Assembly: GCA_946223075.1 (NCBI GenBank)
Contig: CAMILZ010000030.1
Location: 1-23,529 of the forward strand
Length of the DNA: 23,529 nucleotides
Direction: 5' to 3'
DNA from: an uncultured Dermabacteraceae bacterium
GTDB lineage: Bacteria; Actinomycetota; Actinomycetes; Actinomycetales; Dermabacteraceae
A model generated the notes under the pieces. That model searched no databases. It was not told the origin of the DNA and was given only the letters and a program-made list of their open reading frames with translations. Positions 6,156 through 14,564 of this stretch are shown in pieces. The first letter of the stretch is position 1; the number at the start of each line of letters is the position of its first letter. The position numbers were made by a program, and so were the translations under genes.

Positions 6156-7787
6156 TTAGATTCCGATGGGCGCGGCGCCCGAGGCCTCGCCCTTGTTCTT
6201 CGACTCGCCCTTGATGTTGAGCGCCTGCACCTGGGCGTTCCTGCGCGGATCCATGAGCAGGTCGATGAGTACCTTCCCGCCTTCGCCCTCGAACGTACAC
6301 GAGGCCTGGAACGGTGAGAGCGCCTTGACGGTCGCGGCCTTGTCGAGCGTGAGGTCGGCGCGCTCGAGACCCGCGATGCGAAGGGCGGCGTCGCGCAGGC
6401 GCACGCGTTCGGCGCGCGAGACGTCCTGATCCATGTTGGTCGCGAAAAGTGCGAGAAGCGGGTCGGTTTCCTCGCTCACGCCGGCATCGGCGCGGTTCGC
6501 GAGCACGGTGCGCGCCGAGCCGCTCGGTACGAGCGTCGTGGGCTGTCCCTCAAGTTCGACCTCGCGCAGCCACGCGAGTGATTTCTCGAGTGCCTCCCGA
6601 GTCGAAGGAGCAAGCTCGCGCTTCGGGGCCCGGGTGAGCTCTTCCTGGTGAGTGCGGATCGCCTCGAGCGCCTCGAGCGAGCACGGAATCGCGGGTGCAT
6701 ATTTCGAGTTCGCGAGGGCGATCACCGTGAGGCCTGTGCCTCGCAGCCACACCATGAACGAGCCGTAGCCGGGATAGCCACCCGAGTGCGAGATGACGTC
6801 CCCGAGCTTCGGGAACTTCTCGACGACAAGCCCGAAGCCGTAGCCGCGCACACGGCCGAAGCCCGTTCCGCCTTCGAGTACCGGCCACTCCTGGATGCGG
6901 TGGATCTCCTGCATTTCGCGGCGTGAGGCCGGCGAAAGCATCGCGCGCGACTCGGCGCTGATGCCGTCGGCACCGCGCACGCCCGCCTCGGCGAGGAACG
7001 CCGTCCACTTCGCGACGTCCGCGACGGTCGAGAAAAGCCCCGCCATCGCGCCGAACACGCCGGGCGTATCAAAATCGACCTCTTCGAAACGCTTCGCACC
7101 CTCGCCATCGCCCACGCGGTGGCCCGTGAGCACGCGCGAGCGCTGCTCGTCGGTCATCTCCGCGAGGGAGAACACCGTGTCCGTCATGCCGAGCGGCTCG
7201 AGGAAGCGGCGGCGAATCTCGTCGCGGAAGCTCACGCCCGTGACCTCGTCGATCACGCGGCCGAGAAGCACGAAGCCCGTGTTCGAATACTCGAAGCCGC
7301 AGCCCGGCTCCGCGATGAGCGAGAGACCTCCCGCGATGTAGTCATCGAATTCCTCGGCGCTCATTGACTCCTGGCGGTCGCCCCACGGGTTATCCGTAAC
7401 GAACCCCGCGGACATCGTGAGAGCATGGCGCAGAGTGAGCGCGGGGGAGTCCTCGCTAAACGCGCCAATGCCCTCGGCGGCGGGAACGTAGGTCGAGACC
7501 GGGTCGTCGAGGCGCAGTTTGCCCTCATCGCGCAGCGCAAGGATCGTCGCGGCCGTGAACGACTTCGTCATCGAGGCGATACGCGAGATCGAGTCAACGC
7601 CGGGTGTGAACGCGCCCTCGGCGTTCTCACCCCCAACGAGTGCACTCGAGCCCGCACCACCGGAAGCGAGGATCTCGCCGTCCCTCGCAATGCCCCACGC
7701 AACCCCCGCCATGCGGTGGTCCGCGACGGCCTTGTCAAAAATCGCCGCGACGGCGTCAATCGTCTCGTTTGTCAGTTCGTGAGCCAT
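6156..7787 (-). CDS. Serine hydrolase of the class-C beta-lactamase / PBP4-like family
   Basis: A 543-aa protein with a beta-lactamase-type domain (about 10-380) and an uncharacterised C-terminal extension of about 150 residues. The catalytic SxxK is SMTK (Ser72, Lys75), the second motif is YSN (Tyr167-Asn169), and HSGG (334-337) occupies the place of the KTG motif, as in many esterase or D-aminopeptidase-like members. No signal peptide or lipobox is visible at the N-terminus (MAHELTNETIDAV), so it is probably cytoplasmic, which argues against a secreted beta-lactamase or cell-wall carboxypeptidase. The start overlaps the 3' end of the SWIM gene by 32 bp, indicating coupled translation. The substrate is unknown. 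Confidence 0.9.
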   Translation of the reverse strand: MAHELTNETIDAVAAIFDKAVADHRMAGVAWGIARDGEILASGGAGSSALVGGENAEGAFTPGVDSISRIASMTKSFTAATILALRDEGKLRLDDPVSTYVPAAEGIGAFSEDSPALTLRHALTMSAGFVTDNPWGDRQESMSAEEFDDYIAGGLSLIAEPGCGFEYSNTGFVLLGRVIDEVTGVSFRDEIRRRFLEPLGMTDTVFSLAEMTDEQRSRVLTGHRVGDGEGAKRFEEVDFDTPGVFGAMAGLFSTVADVAKWTAFLAEAGVRGADGISAESRAMLSPASRREMQEIHRIQEWPVLEGGTGFGRVRGYGFGLVVEKFPKLGDVISHSGGYPGYGSFMVWLRGTGLTVIALANSKYAPAIPCSLEALEAIRTHQEELTRAPKRELAPSTREALEKSLAWLREVELEGQPTTLVPSGSARTVLANRADAGVSEETDPLLALFATNMDQDVSRAERVRLRDAALRIAGLERADLTLDKAATVKALSPFQASCTFEGEGGKVLIDLLMDPRRNAQVQALNIKGESKNKGEASGAAPIGI

Positions 7788-8523
7788 CGCCCGGGCCCTG
7801 TCCTTTCGTCTCGGTTGGCGGCGTGCCGCCCTCTCGCTCAGCTTCAGCGTAGAACGCCGCGATCAGGGCCGCAGCCTCTTCGCCCATTGCCCTCACCAGT
7901 ATCTCGGATTCGAGCCGCGCGGGATCAAAACGGGTGCGGGTCTCCACGTGCGGTTCGGGTCCGACGGTTGCCGAAGAACCGTCGGAATCTCCTTCCGTGA
8001 GGTGAAGCTGCTCGACGTCCAGGCCGAGGAGCGCGAGGTACTGCGCGGGTGCGCGATCGATGTGTTCGGTGAAGGCGAGCGCGAGGGCCCACACGTGCTC
8101 GCACACGTCTGGCCAGCGCAAGCACGTGCAGCCGAAGGAGAGGGGGAGTTCGGCGCTCGGGAGGAGGGCGAGGCCTTCGCTTTCGAGTGTGCGTTCGTCG
8201 TCGATGCCGTACGTGCCCGCGAGGACCGCGAGAATTTCGTGCGGGTCGCGCCTGGCGCGTGCGCTGAGAGCCTCGATATCTCGGGAACCCCGGGGCCCGA
8301 AATCGAGCTGCGGATGCGTGAGCGCGCCGTCGATCGCAGCGGTGACCTCGCCCTTGACGTGACCCGCGGTGACGTCGAGCCACTCGACGGCGCCCGCCCG
8401 CGCGAGCCGCCTGCCTGCCGCGAGCTTCGTGCGGCCGAGCTGCACCTCTGCGCGTGCCAGGAACTCGCGTGCGAGGAAGCTTTCGCCGATCGCGCCGCGC
8501 TTCGAGACCATCTCGATGTTCAT
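7756..8523 (-). CDS. SWIM zinc finger family protein
   Basis: A 255-aa protein with a central SWIM zinc-binding motif CTCLRWPDVCEH (C132-x-C134-x6-C141-x-H143), a fold known to bind nucleic acid or protein. The N-terminal half holds the family's basic region (VSKRGAIGESFLAREFLARA, 6-25) and the C-terminus is a charged disordered tail (about 180-255). Its ATG overlaps the TGA of the SNF2 helicase gene (ATGA, 8520-8523). In actinobacteria such proteins are commonly encoded beside a SNF2-type helicase, suggesting a shared complex acting on DNA or RNA. The exact role is not established. Confidence 0.9.
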   Translation of the reverse strand: MNIEMVSKRGAIGESFLAREFLARAEVQLGRTKLAAGRRLARAGAVEWLDVTAGHVKGEVTAAIDGALTHPQLDFGPRGSRDIEALSARARRDPHEILAVLAGTYGIDDERTLESEGLALLPSAELPLSFGCTCLRWPDVCEHVWALALAFTEHIDRAPAQYLALLGLDVEQLHLTEGDSDGSSATVGPEPHVETRTRFDPARLESEILVRAMGEEAAALIAAFYAEAEREGGTPPTETKGQGPGDGSRTDKRDD

Positions 8524-11500
8524 GAGCGACCGTCCTTTCGCGCGTCGTCGAGCGAAACGATTTCGGCGAGCTTGTCGTTGCTCAGCTCCGTGAGCCACCC
8601 TTCGCCCGAGCGTACCGTGTGCTCGGCGAGCTCCAGTTTTGAGCGCAGCACGTCGTCGATTTTCTCCTCGATTGTGCCGATCGAGATGAGCTTGTGCACG
8701 GAGACGTCGCGGGTTTGGCCGATGCGGAACGCGCGGTCTGTCGCCTGGTTTTCGACGGCGGGGTTCCACCAGCGATCGAGGTGGATCACGTGGTTGGCCG
8801 CCGTGAGGGTAATACCGGTGCCGCCCGCGCGAAGCGAAAGCAGCATCGCCCCGGGCGTGCCGGGGGTGTTCTGAAACTCGCGGACCATCTCGTCGCGTTC
8901 CGCCTTTGAGATCCCGCCGTGGAGGAACGGCACGCGAATTCCGAACGTCCTTTCCCAGTGCTCGAGCATCGTGGGGGCAAACGCGGTGAACTGCGTGAAG
9001 ATGAGGGCCTTCTCGTTGTTCGCGACGATCGACTCAAGAATCGTGTCGAGGCGCTCGAGTTTGCCGCTCCTGTGCTCTCCCGCGGCATCGAGCAAAGGTG
9101 AACCATCACCGAGGAAGTGCGCGGGGTGCCCGAGAACCTGTTTCATCTTCATGATCGTCGTGCTCACGATCGTGCGGCGACGTCGGTCTCTCGCAAGCGG
9201 GTCGGCAACCTTCGCGAGCTCTTGGAGCTGGGTCGTCATGTCCTCCACGAGCGCCTTGTAGAGCCCCGCCTGCTCCTCCGTGATGTTGACGAGCTCGCGT
9301 TCCTCGCGCTTGTCGGGCAGGTCCGAGATGATGCTGCGATCAGTCTTGACGCGCCTCAAAATGAACGGCCGCGTGAGGAGGCTCAAGCGTTCCTGAACAG
9401 CGCGATTGCCCTCGTTGATGGGCTTCACGAACCGCTCCTTGAAGGCCGTCTCGCTCGGGAGAAGGCCCGGCGTCGTGATCGAGAGGATCGAGTGGAGGTC
9501 CGTGAGGTCGTTTTCCACGGGTGTACCCGTGAGCGCGAGGCGGCGCCCCTCGGGAAGCGCTTTGACCGCTTGCGTCACGCCCGTGTCGTGATTCTTGACG
9601 TGCTGAGCCTCGTCGAGGACCACGCGATGGAACTTCGCGGCGGCGAGGTCATCGAAATCGCGCGAGACGAGCGCATAGGTCGTGAGCGTGAGGTGGGAAG
9701 CGCGGGCGCGCTCGCGGAACGCCTCGCCGTGGAGGCGATCGGGGCCGTGATGGATGTGCACCTTGAGGCTCGGAAGCCAACGTTCGGCCTCGCGTTGCCA
9801 ACTGCCGAGCACGGACATCGGGCACACGAGGAGCGTGGGGCCAATCTGGGGGAGCTTCTCGCGTTCGCGCGCGAGAAACGCGAGCACCTGCATCGTTTTG
9901 CCGAGGCCCATGTCGTCGGCGAGAATCCCGCCCACGCCGCGCGCATCGAGGAACGTGAGCCAGTCGAGGCCACGCTTTTGGTAGGGGCGCAGCGTCGCCT
10001 TGAGCGTGCGCGGGGCGGGCAGCGCGGGAACGGCAACCTTGTCGGTGCCAAACAGGAGCTCGTCGCCGTTGTTCGTTGCGGCCTCGACGCTCAGGTCGAG
10101 AGCCTCGAGGCCGCCCTCCGTGAGAAGGCCGCGGAACTGCACGTCGGTGAGCGCATCGCGTTCGCCCTCGCGAGAGTTCTCCGCCGCCACCCGTCGCGCG
10201 CCCTGAAGGAACGCCGTCGCCGCGCGCAGCGTCGAGGAATCGAGCCGCACCCACTTCCCGCGGATGTTCACGAGCTCGCGCTGCTCCTCGAGGAGTTCCT
10301 CAAGCTCGTCGGGGCTCAGCATCGATTCGCCAACCGCGACGCCGAACTCGAACGATGCCATCGCTCCCGAGAAACCAGCCGACTTCGCGGGGCGATTGTC
10401 GGGGTCCTCCTCGGGCGTTGCGACCTTCGCAACGACGCTTACGCGCTGCTTCGTCCACTCGCGCGGAAGCATGACCGTGATGCCTTCGGCCTCGAGAACG
10501 TTCGCCTCCTCGGTGAGGAAGCGCGAAAGCTCCTTCGTGGAAAGGTTCCACGTGAGCCCTCCAGGCTCGGCGTGGGTCCTCGCAAGCGTCGGAGAAAGGC
10601 GACGCACGTGGGAGGCATGCTCGAGTGCGCCCACGCTCGTGAGGTCGCCCGCGTTCACGAGCTCCCCAAGCAGGTGCACGCGCCCCGAGGTTTCCGCGAG
10701 GCACACCTCGACCTGCCAGCGGGCGGCAGTGGAATACACGCGGAGTCCGACGGTCGCCGAGCCAGCGTCGTACCCCTTCTTTTCCGCCTCTCGTACGCGC
10801 ACCGTGAGCCGCGGCTGCCGCTCGTTCAAGAGCACCCCGGCGAGTGCCGAGTCCACGAACGCATCGAGGGTTTTGCGCACGCGGCGATCGTTGATGGTGT
10901 CGAGCGTGAGGAGCGTGTCGTTGTTGTCGAGGGCATCGAGGAGCGCCGCGCCAACGGGGTCGAAGCCCGCGAGTTCATCGGCGCCGGGAAGCTGCCCCGC
11001 GCGCTCACGTTCTTTGCGAAGGCGCGTGAAGGCTGCGCGCGCGTGAGCATCGACGAGGTGCTCGAGGGCGGGGTTCGCGGGGGAGATGCCCGCCGCGAGG
11101 CCCGGGGCGAGGCGCCAGCGCACGCGCGAGGTGTCGTGGGCGCTTTCGGGCCCGGCAACGATGTCGCGCCGCTCGACGATGCGCCGGGCGTGAGAATCGA
11201 GGTTGAGAACCGCGAGGGTCTCGGGGGCGAGGAGGATTCCCTCGCCGAGGTCGAGCGAGCGGCCCGCTTCGGCGAGTTCACCGATCAGATGTGCGATGCC
11301 GTCGTCGCTCGTATCCCGTGGTGTTGCTGACGTGCGTGCGAGGTGAGTGATTCGTGCGCGCAGTGCGGTTGTGAGTTCGGCGAGGTGCGCGCTTTCAAGG
11401 GCGAGGGTGCGCACGCGCGTGCGCGTCCCGAGAAGTTCGACCTCGATCACGTGGCGCATGGGTCGCGCGAGCCACGCCCCGACCGAGTCGAGCGGCGCGG

Positions 11501-11756
11501 GCCGCACTTTTTCGGAAGAGAGGGCGCTGAGTACCGGTTCGAGGGCATCGAGCGTATGGGCGTGGCGCGCGGTGTCGGTCGCGTGTGCCCACAGGCTCAC
11601 GCCGAGGGCGGTATCAGCGTGGAGATGGAGCGTGCACGAGCGGTACGCGGGGCTTTGCCCGGCTTTCTGGGTTTCCGTGGTGCTCAGAGGCCGTCGGCGA
11701 CCGTCGCGGTTGCGTTCATCCACGCCTCGCGCGTCTCCTTCGAGAGCTTGGCCCAT
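8520..11756 (-). CDS. SNF2/HepA-family DEAD/DEAH-box helicase
   Basis: A protein of about 1,070 aa with an N-terminal family-specific half (about 1-560) and a SNF2 ATPase core (about 580-1060). Visible helicase motifs (numbered from 11756): Walker A DDMGLGKT with Lys near 620, LLVCPMSVLGSW, the DEAQ box in VVLDEAQHVKN, LTGTPVEN, the second-lobe FLHGGISKAERDEMV, and QATDRAFRIGQ near 1000. SNF2 proteins translocate on duplex DNA and remodel bound proteins; HepA/RapA recycles RNA polymerase. The start is uncertain: ATG 11756 (weak GGAAG upstream) overlaps the ParA-like gene by 73 bp, while GTG 11723 has a GGAG further away. Both would couple it to the upstream gene. The stop overlaps the SWIM start. 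Confidence 0.93.
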   Translation of the reverse strand: MGQALEGDARGVDERNRDGRRRPLSTTETQKAGQSPAYRSCTLHLHADTALGVSLWAHATDTARHAHTLDALEPVLSALSSEKVRPAPLDSVGAWLARPMRHVIEVELLGTRTRVRTLALESAHLAELTTALRARITHLARTSATPRDTSDDGIAHLIGELAEAGRSLDLGEGILLAPETLAVLNLDSHARRIVERRDIVAGPESAHDTSRVRWRLAPGLAAGISPANPALEHLVDAHARAAFTRLRKERERAGQLPGADELAGFDPVGAALLDALDNNDTLLTLDTINDRRVRKTLDAFVDSALAGVLLNERQPRLTVRVREAEKKGYDAGSATVGLRVYSTAARWQVEVCLAETSGRVHLLGELVNAGDLTSVGALEHASHVRRLSPTLARTHAEPGGLTWNLSTKELSRFLTEEANVLEAEGITVMLPREWTKQRVSVVAKVATPEEDPDNRPAKSAGFSGAMASFEFGVAVGESMLSPDELEELLEEQRELVNIRGKWVRLDSSTLRAATAFLQGARRVAAENSREGERDALTDVQFRGLLTEGGLEALDLSVEAATNNGDELLFGTDKVAVPALPAPRTLKATLRPYQKRGLDWLTFLDARGVGGILADDMGLGKTMQVLAFLAREREKLPQIGPTLLVCPMSVLGSWQREAERWLPSLKVHIHHGPDRLHGEAFRERARASHLTLTTYALVSRDFDDLAAAKFHRVVLDEAQHVKNHDTGVTQAVKALPEGRRLALTGTPVENDLTDLHSILSITTPGLLPSETAFKERFVKPINEGNRAVQERLSLLTRPFILRRVKTDRSIISDLPDKREERELVNITEEQAGLYKALVEDMTTQLQELAKVADPLARDRRRRTIVSTTIMKMKQVLGHPAHFLGDGSPLLDAAGEHRSGKLERLDTILESIVANNEKALIFTQFTAFAPTMLEHWERTFGIRVPFLHGGISKAERDEMVREFQNTPGTPGAMLLSLRAGGTGITLTAANHVIHLDRWWNPAVENQATDRAFRIGQTRDVSVHKLISIGTIEEKIDDVLRSKLELAEHTVRSGEGWLTELSNDKLAEIVSLDDARKDGRS

Positions 11757-13213
11757 TCGAGGCTTCCGCCGTCCACGAAGTGCGGCTCGAACGGGACCTC
11801 GAGCACGGCGCGCGTGTGAGCACCGAAGTGGTGCACGAGGCGCTTGCGCAGCACGCGATCGATCTTGCCTCGCGAGGAGTGCGACAGGATCGTCACGGCA
11901 TTTTCAACCTGCTTCTTGTGGCCCGTCATGCGCAGCTCGTCGATCATCCACGCGGCGGCGTTGAAGGTGTCCTCGCGCACCGTTGAGACGATCACGAGTT
12001 GATCTGCGCCCTCGACGGCGGCGAGCCAGTTCGAAGCGCGCACGTTGTTGCCCGTGTCCACGACCTTGATGCGGTAGAAGCGCGAGAGCGTGTCGTTGAG
12101 GCGGTTGAAGGCATCGCCGTCGATCGACGCGGCCGAACCCGGATCCTCATCCGAGGCAAGGATGTCGAAGTTCATGTCGCCCTGGGGGCGCACGTACTTG
12201 TCGAGGTCGGCAACGCGCGCCTCCGAGCCCGCGAAATGGTCGAGGTTGTGGAGAAGGTCGAGCGCTGTGAGGTGGTGTTCGCTCGGAATGCCGCGCCAGC
12301 CGAGGGTGCCGCGCGTTTCGTTGTTGTCCCACGCGAGCACGCTTCCGCCGCGGAACATTCCGAGAGTCGCGGCGAGCATGAGCACGCTCGTGGTCTTGTG
12401 AGCACCGCCCTTGAGGTTCACGACCGCAATGTTCTTCGGCGCATCGAGGCGCTTGCGGATCCGCTCGATCTGGTCGAGCTCGCGGCGTTCCGCGCGGCCG
12501 GGACCGGGCTTAATGAGGCCGAGGGTTGCCTGGCGAATGAACTTGTTGAAGCCGCGGGTCGCGACGGGCTTGCGGTGCGCGTCGTTGCCCTTGCGCAGGT
12601 CGTCGAGGGTAGGCAGATCGTCGTCCTTCGGCAGTTCGCGCTTCGGCGCAACGACTGGCTCGTGCGGCTTCGCGGGCGACGCGGAAGGTGCGGGGGTCCT
12701 GGGGTTCAAAGCATCGCCCTCCGCGTGGCGCTTCGCCTCGAGCGGCTCGGGAGACGAGGTGGAATCGGCTGCCGGTCGCTCATCGGCGGCAGCGAGACGT
12801 TTTTGAAGGTCGGCGAGGGCCGCGGCGGAGGCGGCGCTCGCGGAATCCGGGGACATGGTACTCGTTTGGCGAGGGTGGCTTCCCGTGGTGGGGCTCGTAG
12901 CGCTCAGCGCCGAGTGGCGGCCGCGCTTTTGGCCCGAGGCCGCGGGCATCGCCGCGCTCGAAGCGTACAGCGGGCGCGAATCCGCTTCGCGCGGCTGGAT
13001 TCTCCCGTTGGGTTCGACGCGAAGGTTGTGGGTCGCGGGCCCATCAAAAATCACGACATCCACCGGCGCATCCTGCTTGCGAGCCTCCGCGACGAATGCG
13101 TGCTTGATCGCCGTGCGCACCTCGTTCCTGCTCTCACCCTCGATACGTTCGGAGCGATCGGCGAACTGGATCGTGGCGTCCTTCGCCGAAACGATGCGTG
13201 CGTGAGCAATCAT
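11684..13213 (-). CDS. ParA/MinD-like P-loop ATPase with a long N-terminal extension
   Basis: A 509-aa protein. The C-terminal half (about 260-509) is a MinD/ParA ATPase: deviant Walker A KGGAHKTTS (268-276) with signature Lys268 and catalytic Lys273, and Walker B-like IKVVDTGNN (Asp386). The variable position before the final KT is His, whereas classical ParA has Gly-Lys-Thr or similar. Residues 1-72 form a separate compact domain (MIAHARIVSAKDATIQFADR onward), followed by a disordered Pro/Ser/Ala-rich linker (about 80-200) and a basic helix (215-258). N-terminally extended MinD-like ATPases of this layout are known next to type VII secretion loci (EspI, for example), but no secretion gene is here. 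The ATG at 13213 has GAGGA six bases upstream. First gene of the operon. Confidence 0.88.
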   Translation of the reverse strand: MIAHARIVSAKDATIQFADRSERIEGESRNEVRTAIKHAFVAEARKQDAPVDVVIFDGPATHNLRVEPNGRIQPREADSRPLYASSAAMPAASGQKRGRHSALSATSPTTGSHPRQTSTMSPDSASAASAAALADLQKRLAAADERPAADSTSSPEPLEAKRHAEGDALNPRTPAPSASPAKPHEPVVAPKRELPKDDDLPTLDDLRKGNDAHRKPVATRGFNKFIRQATLGLIKPGPGRAERRELDQIERIRKRLDAPKNIAVVNLKGGAHKTTSVLMLAATLGMFRGGSVLAWDNNETRGTLGWRGIPSEHHLTALDLLHNLDHFAGSEARVADLDKYVRPQGDMNFDILASDEDPGSAASIDGDAFNRLNDTLSRFYRIKVVDTGNNVRASNWLAAVEGADQLVIVSTVREDTFNAAAWMIDELRMTGHKKQVENAVTILSHSSRGKIDRVLRKRLVHHFGAHTRAVLEVPFEPHFVDGGSLEWAKLSKETREAWMNATATVADGL

Positions 13214-13619
13214 GAAGGTCCTCGCTGCGAATCTGTGGATGGTGACGGGGGCGGCCGTTCGCCCCGGACCTCCCATCGTAACGGCCCCACCTTAAACGCG
13301 AGAGTCGAGGCGAGAGCCTCGTGGAAAACTCGTCGCTGTGAAGGGCCAAACTGGGTTCACTTTTCCCGCGAAGTGTTTTAGAGTTGGAGTACCGGCGTTG
13401 CCCGCTCCGCAGCATTCCGGCGTCGCATCCGCGGCATAAGCACGGCACGTGTGCCGGAACATAGCCGCCGCACAGCGCTCACCCCCTTGCGCGTGCGGCC
13501 CGCGATCGGAAGTTCCCCCGAACCCGATCGCCGCTCCGCAGGGACCTCCCCCCTTCGTCCCGCGGAGCCAGCGAACGGACCGTGAGCCCCATCTGTGCGC
13601 GCTCCGGTCCGTTCGTCTG
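13214..13619. other. Intergenic region upstream of the ParA-like gene
   Basis: About 400 bp with no credible gene. On the minus strand a TACGAT -10-like box (13276-13281) would start a leader of roughly 55 bases for the ParA-led operon. A compact hairpin CGAGGC-GAGA-GCCTCG lies at 13307-13322 and a GTGAA/TTCAC inverted repeat lies near 13340. The terminator-like hairpin of the winged-helix gene occupies 13572-13615. The middle part (about 13380-13560) shows nothing that could be identified. Confidence 0.6.
13572..13615 (-). terminator. Inverted repeat downstream of the winged-helix gene
   Basis: CGAACGGACCG (13572-13582) and CGGTCCGTTCG (13605-13615) are a perfect 11-bp inverted repeat with a 22-base loop. 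It begins a few bases past the TAA of the minus-strand winged-helix gene. No T-run follows on the minus strand, so it may be a structured 3' end or a factor-assisted terminator rather than a textbook intrinsic one. Confidence 0.55.
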
Positions 13620-14402
13620 TTAAACGTTCCGCTCCGTCGTGCCGAGCAGCGCGACGTCGCTTCCAAGCTCGAGCCTGTAGCCCGCACCACGCACCGTCGA
13701 GATGAGCTTGCGGTAGCGACCAAGCTTGTTGCGCACGCGGCGAATGTGCACGTCAACGGTGCGCTCACCGGCCTGGCTCCCCGCGGAGCACCACACCTCG
13801 CTCATGAGTTCGTCGCGCGACACCACCGTTCGTGCCTTCCGCGCGAGGTGTGCGAGGAGTTCGAACTCGCGATGCGTGAAGTCCACATCCTCACCATCGA
13901 TACGCACGCGGCGACCAAACAGATCAATCACGAGCGCAGGCTGCGCGAATGATGCACCGGGGTGCCCCGGGAGGGAAGGGCTCGCCGGGCTGAGTGCGCT
14001 CGCGGGCCCGGGAGCGCTCACGGGGCTCACCGAGCGTGAATGAAGGAGGCGCAAACGCGCGGCTTCGGCATCGCGGCGAGCGGGAGCATTCGGCGACACG
14101 ACCCCGGCCTTGCGCGGGCGCAGCGCCTGCGGCTTACCGGCAGGGCGAGGCGGGATCGAAGCGTTCGCGCTCTGGCCGGGCACCGCCGTGAAGCGAGTCG
14201 GGCGGGGGCCGGGTTCCGACGCCACCTGCACACGCGCCGTTCCCCCCTTGGAAGCGGCGAGCGCGTGGGCGTGGGTGCGAAGCGAATTCGCAAGAAGCGT
14301 GGCCTCGCGCGGGGTGCTCGTAGCGGGAAGTTCAACGGTGAGCGTGATGCTCACGGTGCGGGTCGAAGCGGAAGCGAGAGGGCGATCAAGGGCAACGGTC
14401 AT
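13620..14402 (-). CDS. OmpR/PhoB-type winged-helix transcriptional regulator lacking a receiver domain
   Basis: A 260-aa protein. The C-terminal domain (about 155-248) is a Trans_reg_C winged helix: VIDLFGRRVRIDGEDVDFT, then HREFELLAHLARKARTVVSR, ELMSEVW, then GERTVDVHIRRVRNKLG and the wing ISTVRGAGYRLE. Instead of a phospho-receiver it has a short N-terminal strand/helix region (about 15-62, SITLTVELPATSTPREATLL) and a long Pro/Ala/Arg-rich linker (63-152). DNA binding is secure, but how it senses a signal is unknown since no phosphorylatable Asp domain exists and no histidine kinase is adjacent. ATG 14402 has GGAG upstream; an in-frame ATG 40 codons further out would run into poorly conserved sequence. 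Targets unknown. Confidence 0.88.
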   Translation of the reverse strand: MTVALDRPLASASTRTVSITLTVELPATSTPREATLLANSLRTHAHALAASKGGTARVQVASEPGPRPTRFTAVPGQSANASIPPRPAGKPQALRPRKAGVVSPNAPARRDAEAARLRLLHSRSVSPVSAPGPASALSPASPSLPGHPGASFAQPALVIDLFGRRVRIDGEDVDFTHREFELLAHLARKARTVVSRDELMSEVWCSAGSQAGERTVDVHIRRVRNKLGRYRKLISTVRGAGYRLELGSDVALLGTTERNV

Positions 14403-14530
14403 GGCGATTCTCCAGGATGCGGCGCCGTGCGGCGCGAAAAAGATGAAGGAATCCGGGATCTCGCGGGGGAGTGAGAGGTACTCGCGTGCGAGGCGTGCTC
14501 CCGGTGGGCACCTGGAACCCACGCCCAGTG

Positions 14531-14550
14531 GCCGGCTCCTGTCAGCCGGC
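14531..14550 (-). terminator. Hairpin after the Met-rich small ORF
   Basis: GCCGGCT (14531-14537), loop CCTGTC, AGCCGGC (14544-14550): a perfect 7-bp stem starting 14 bases after the stop of the minus-strand small ORF. No T-run follows. It would separate the small gene from the downstream winged-helix gene. Confidence 0.5.
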
Positions 14551-14564
14551 TTTCCGCAGTACGC

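Noticed and set aside
9117..11330. Long plus-strand open frame (737 codons) opposite the SNF2 helicase
   Set aside because: Antisense artefact of GC-rich codon use; composition dominated by Arg, Glu, Ala and Val with no motif, while the opposite strand has all helicase motifs.
11999..13381. Plus-strand open frame (460 codons) opposite the ParA-like gene
   Set aside because: Antisense shadow; the minus strand has a clear P-loop ATPase with the expected start and ribosome site.
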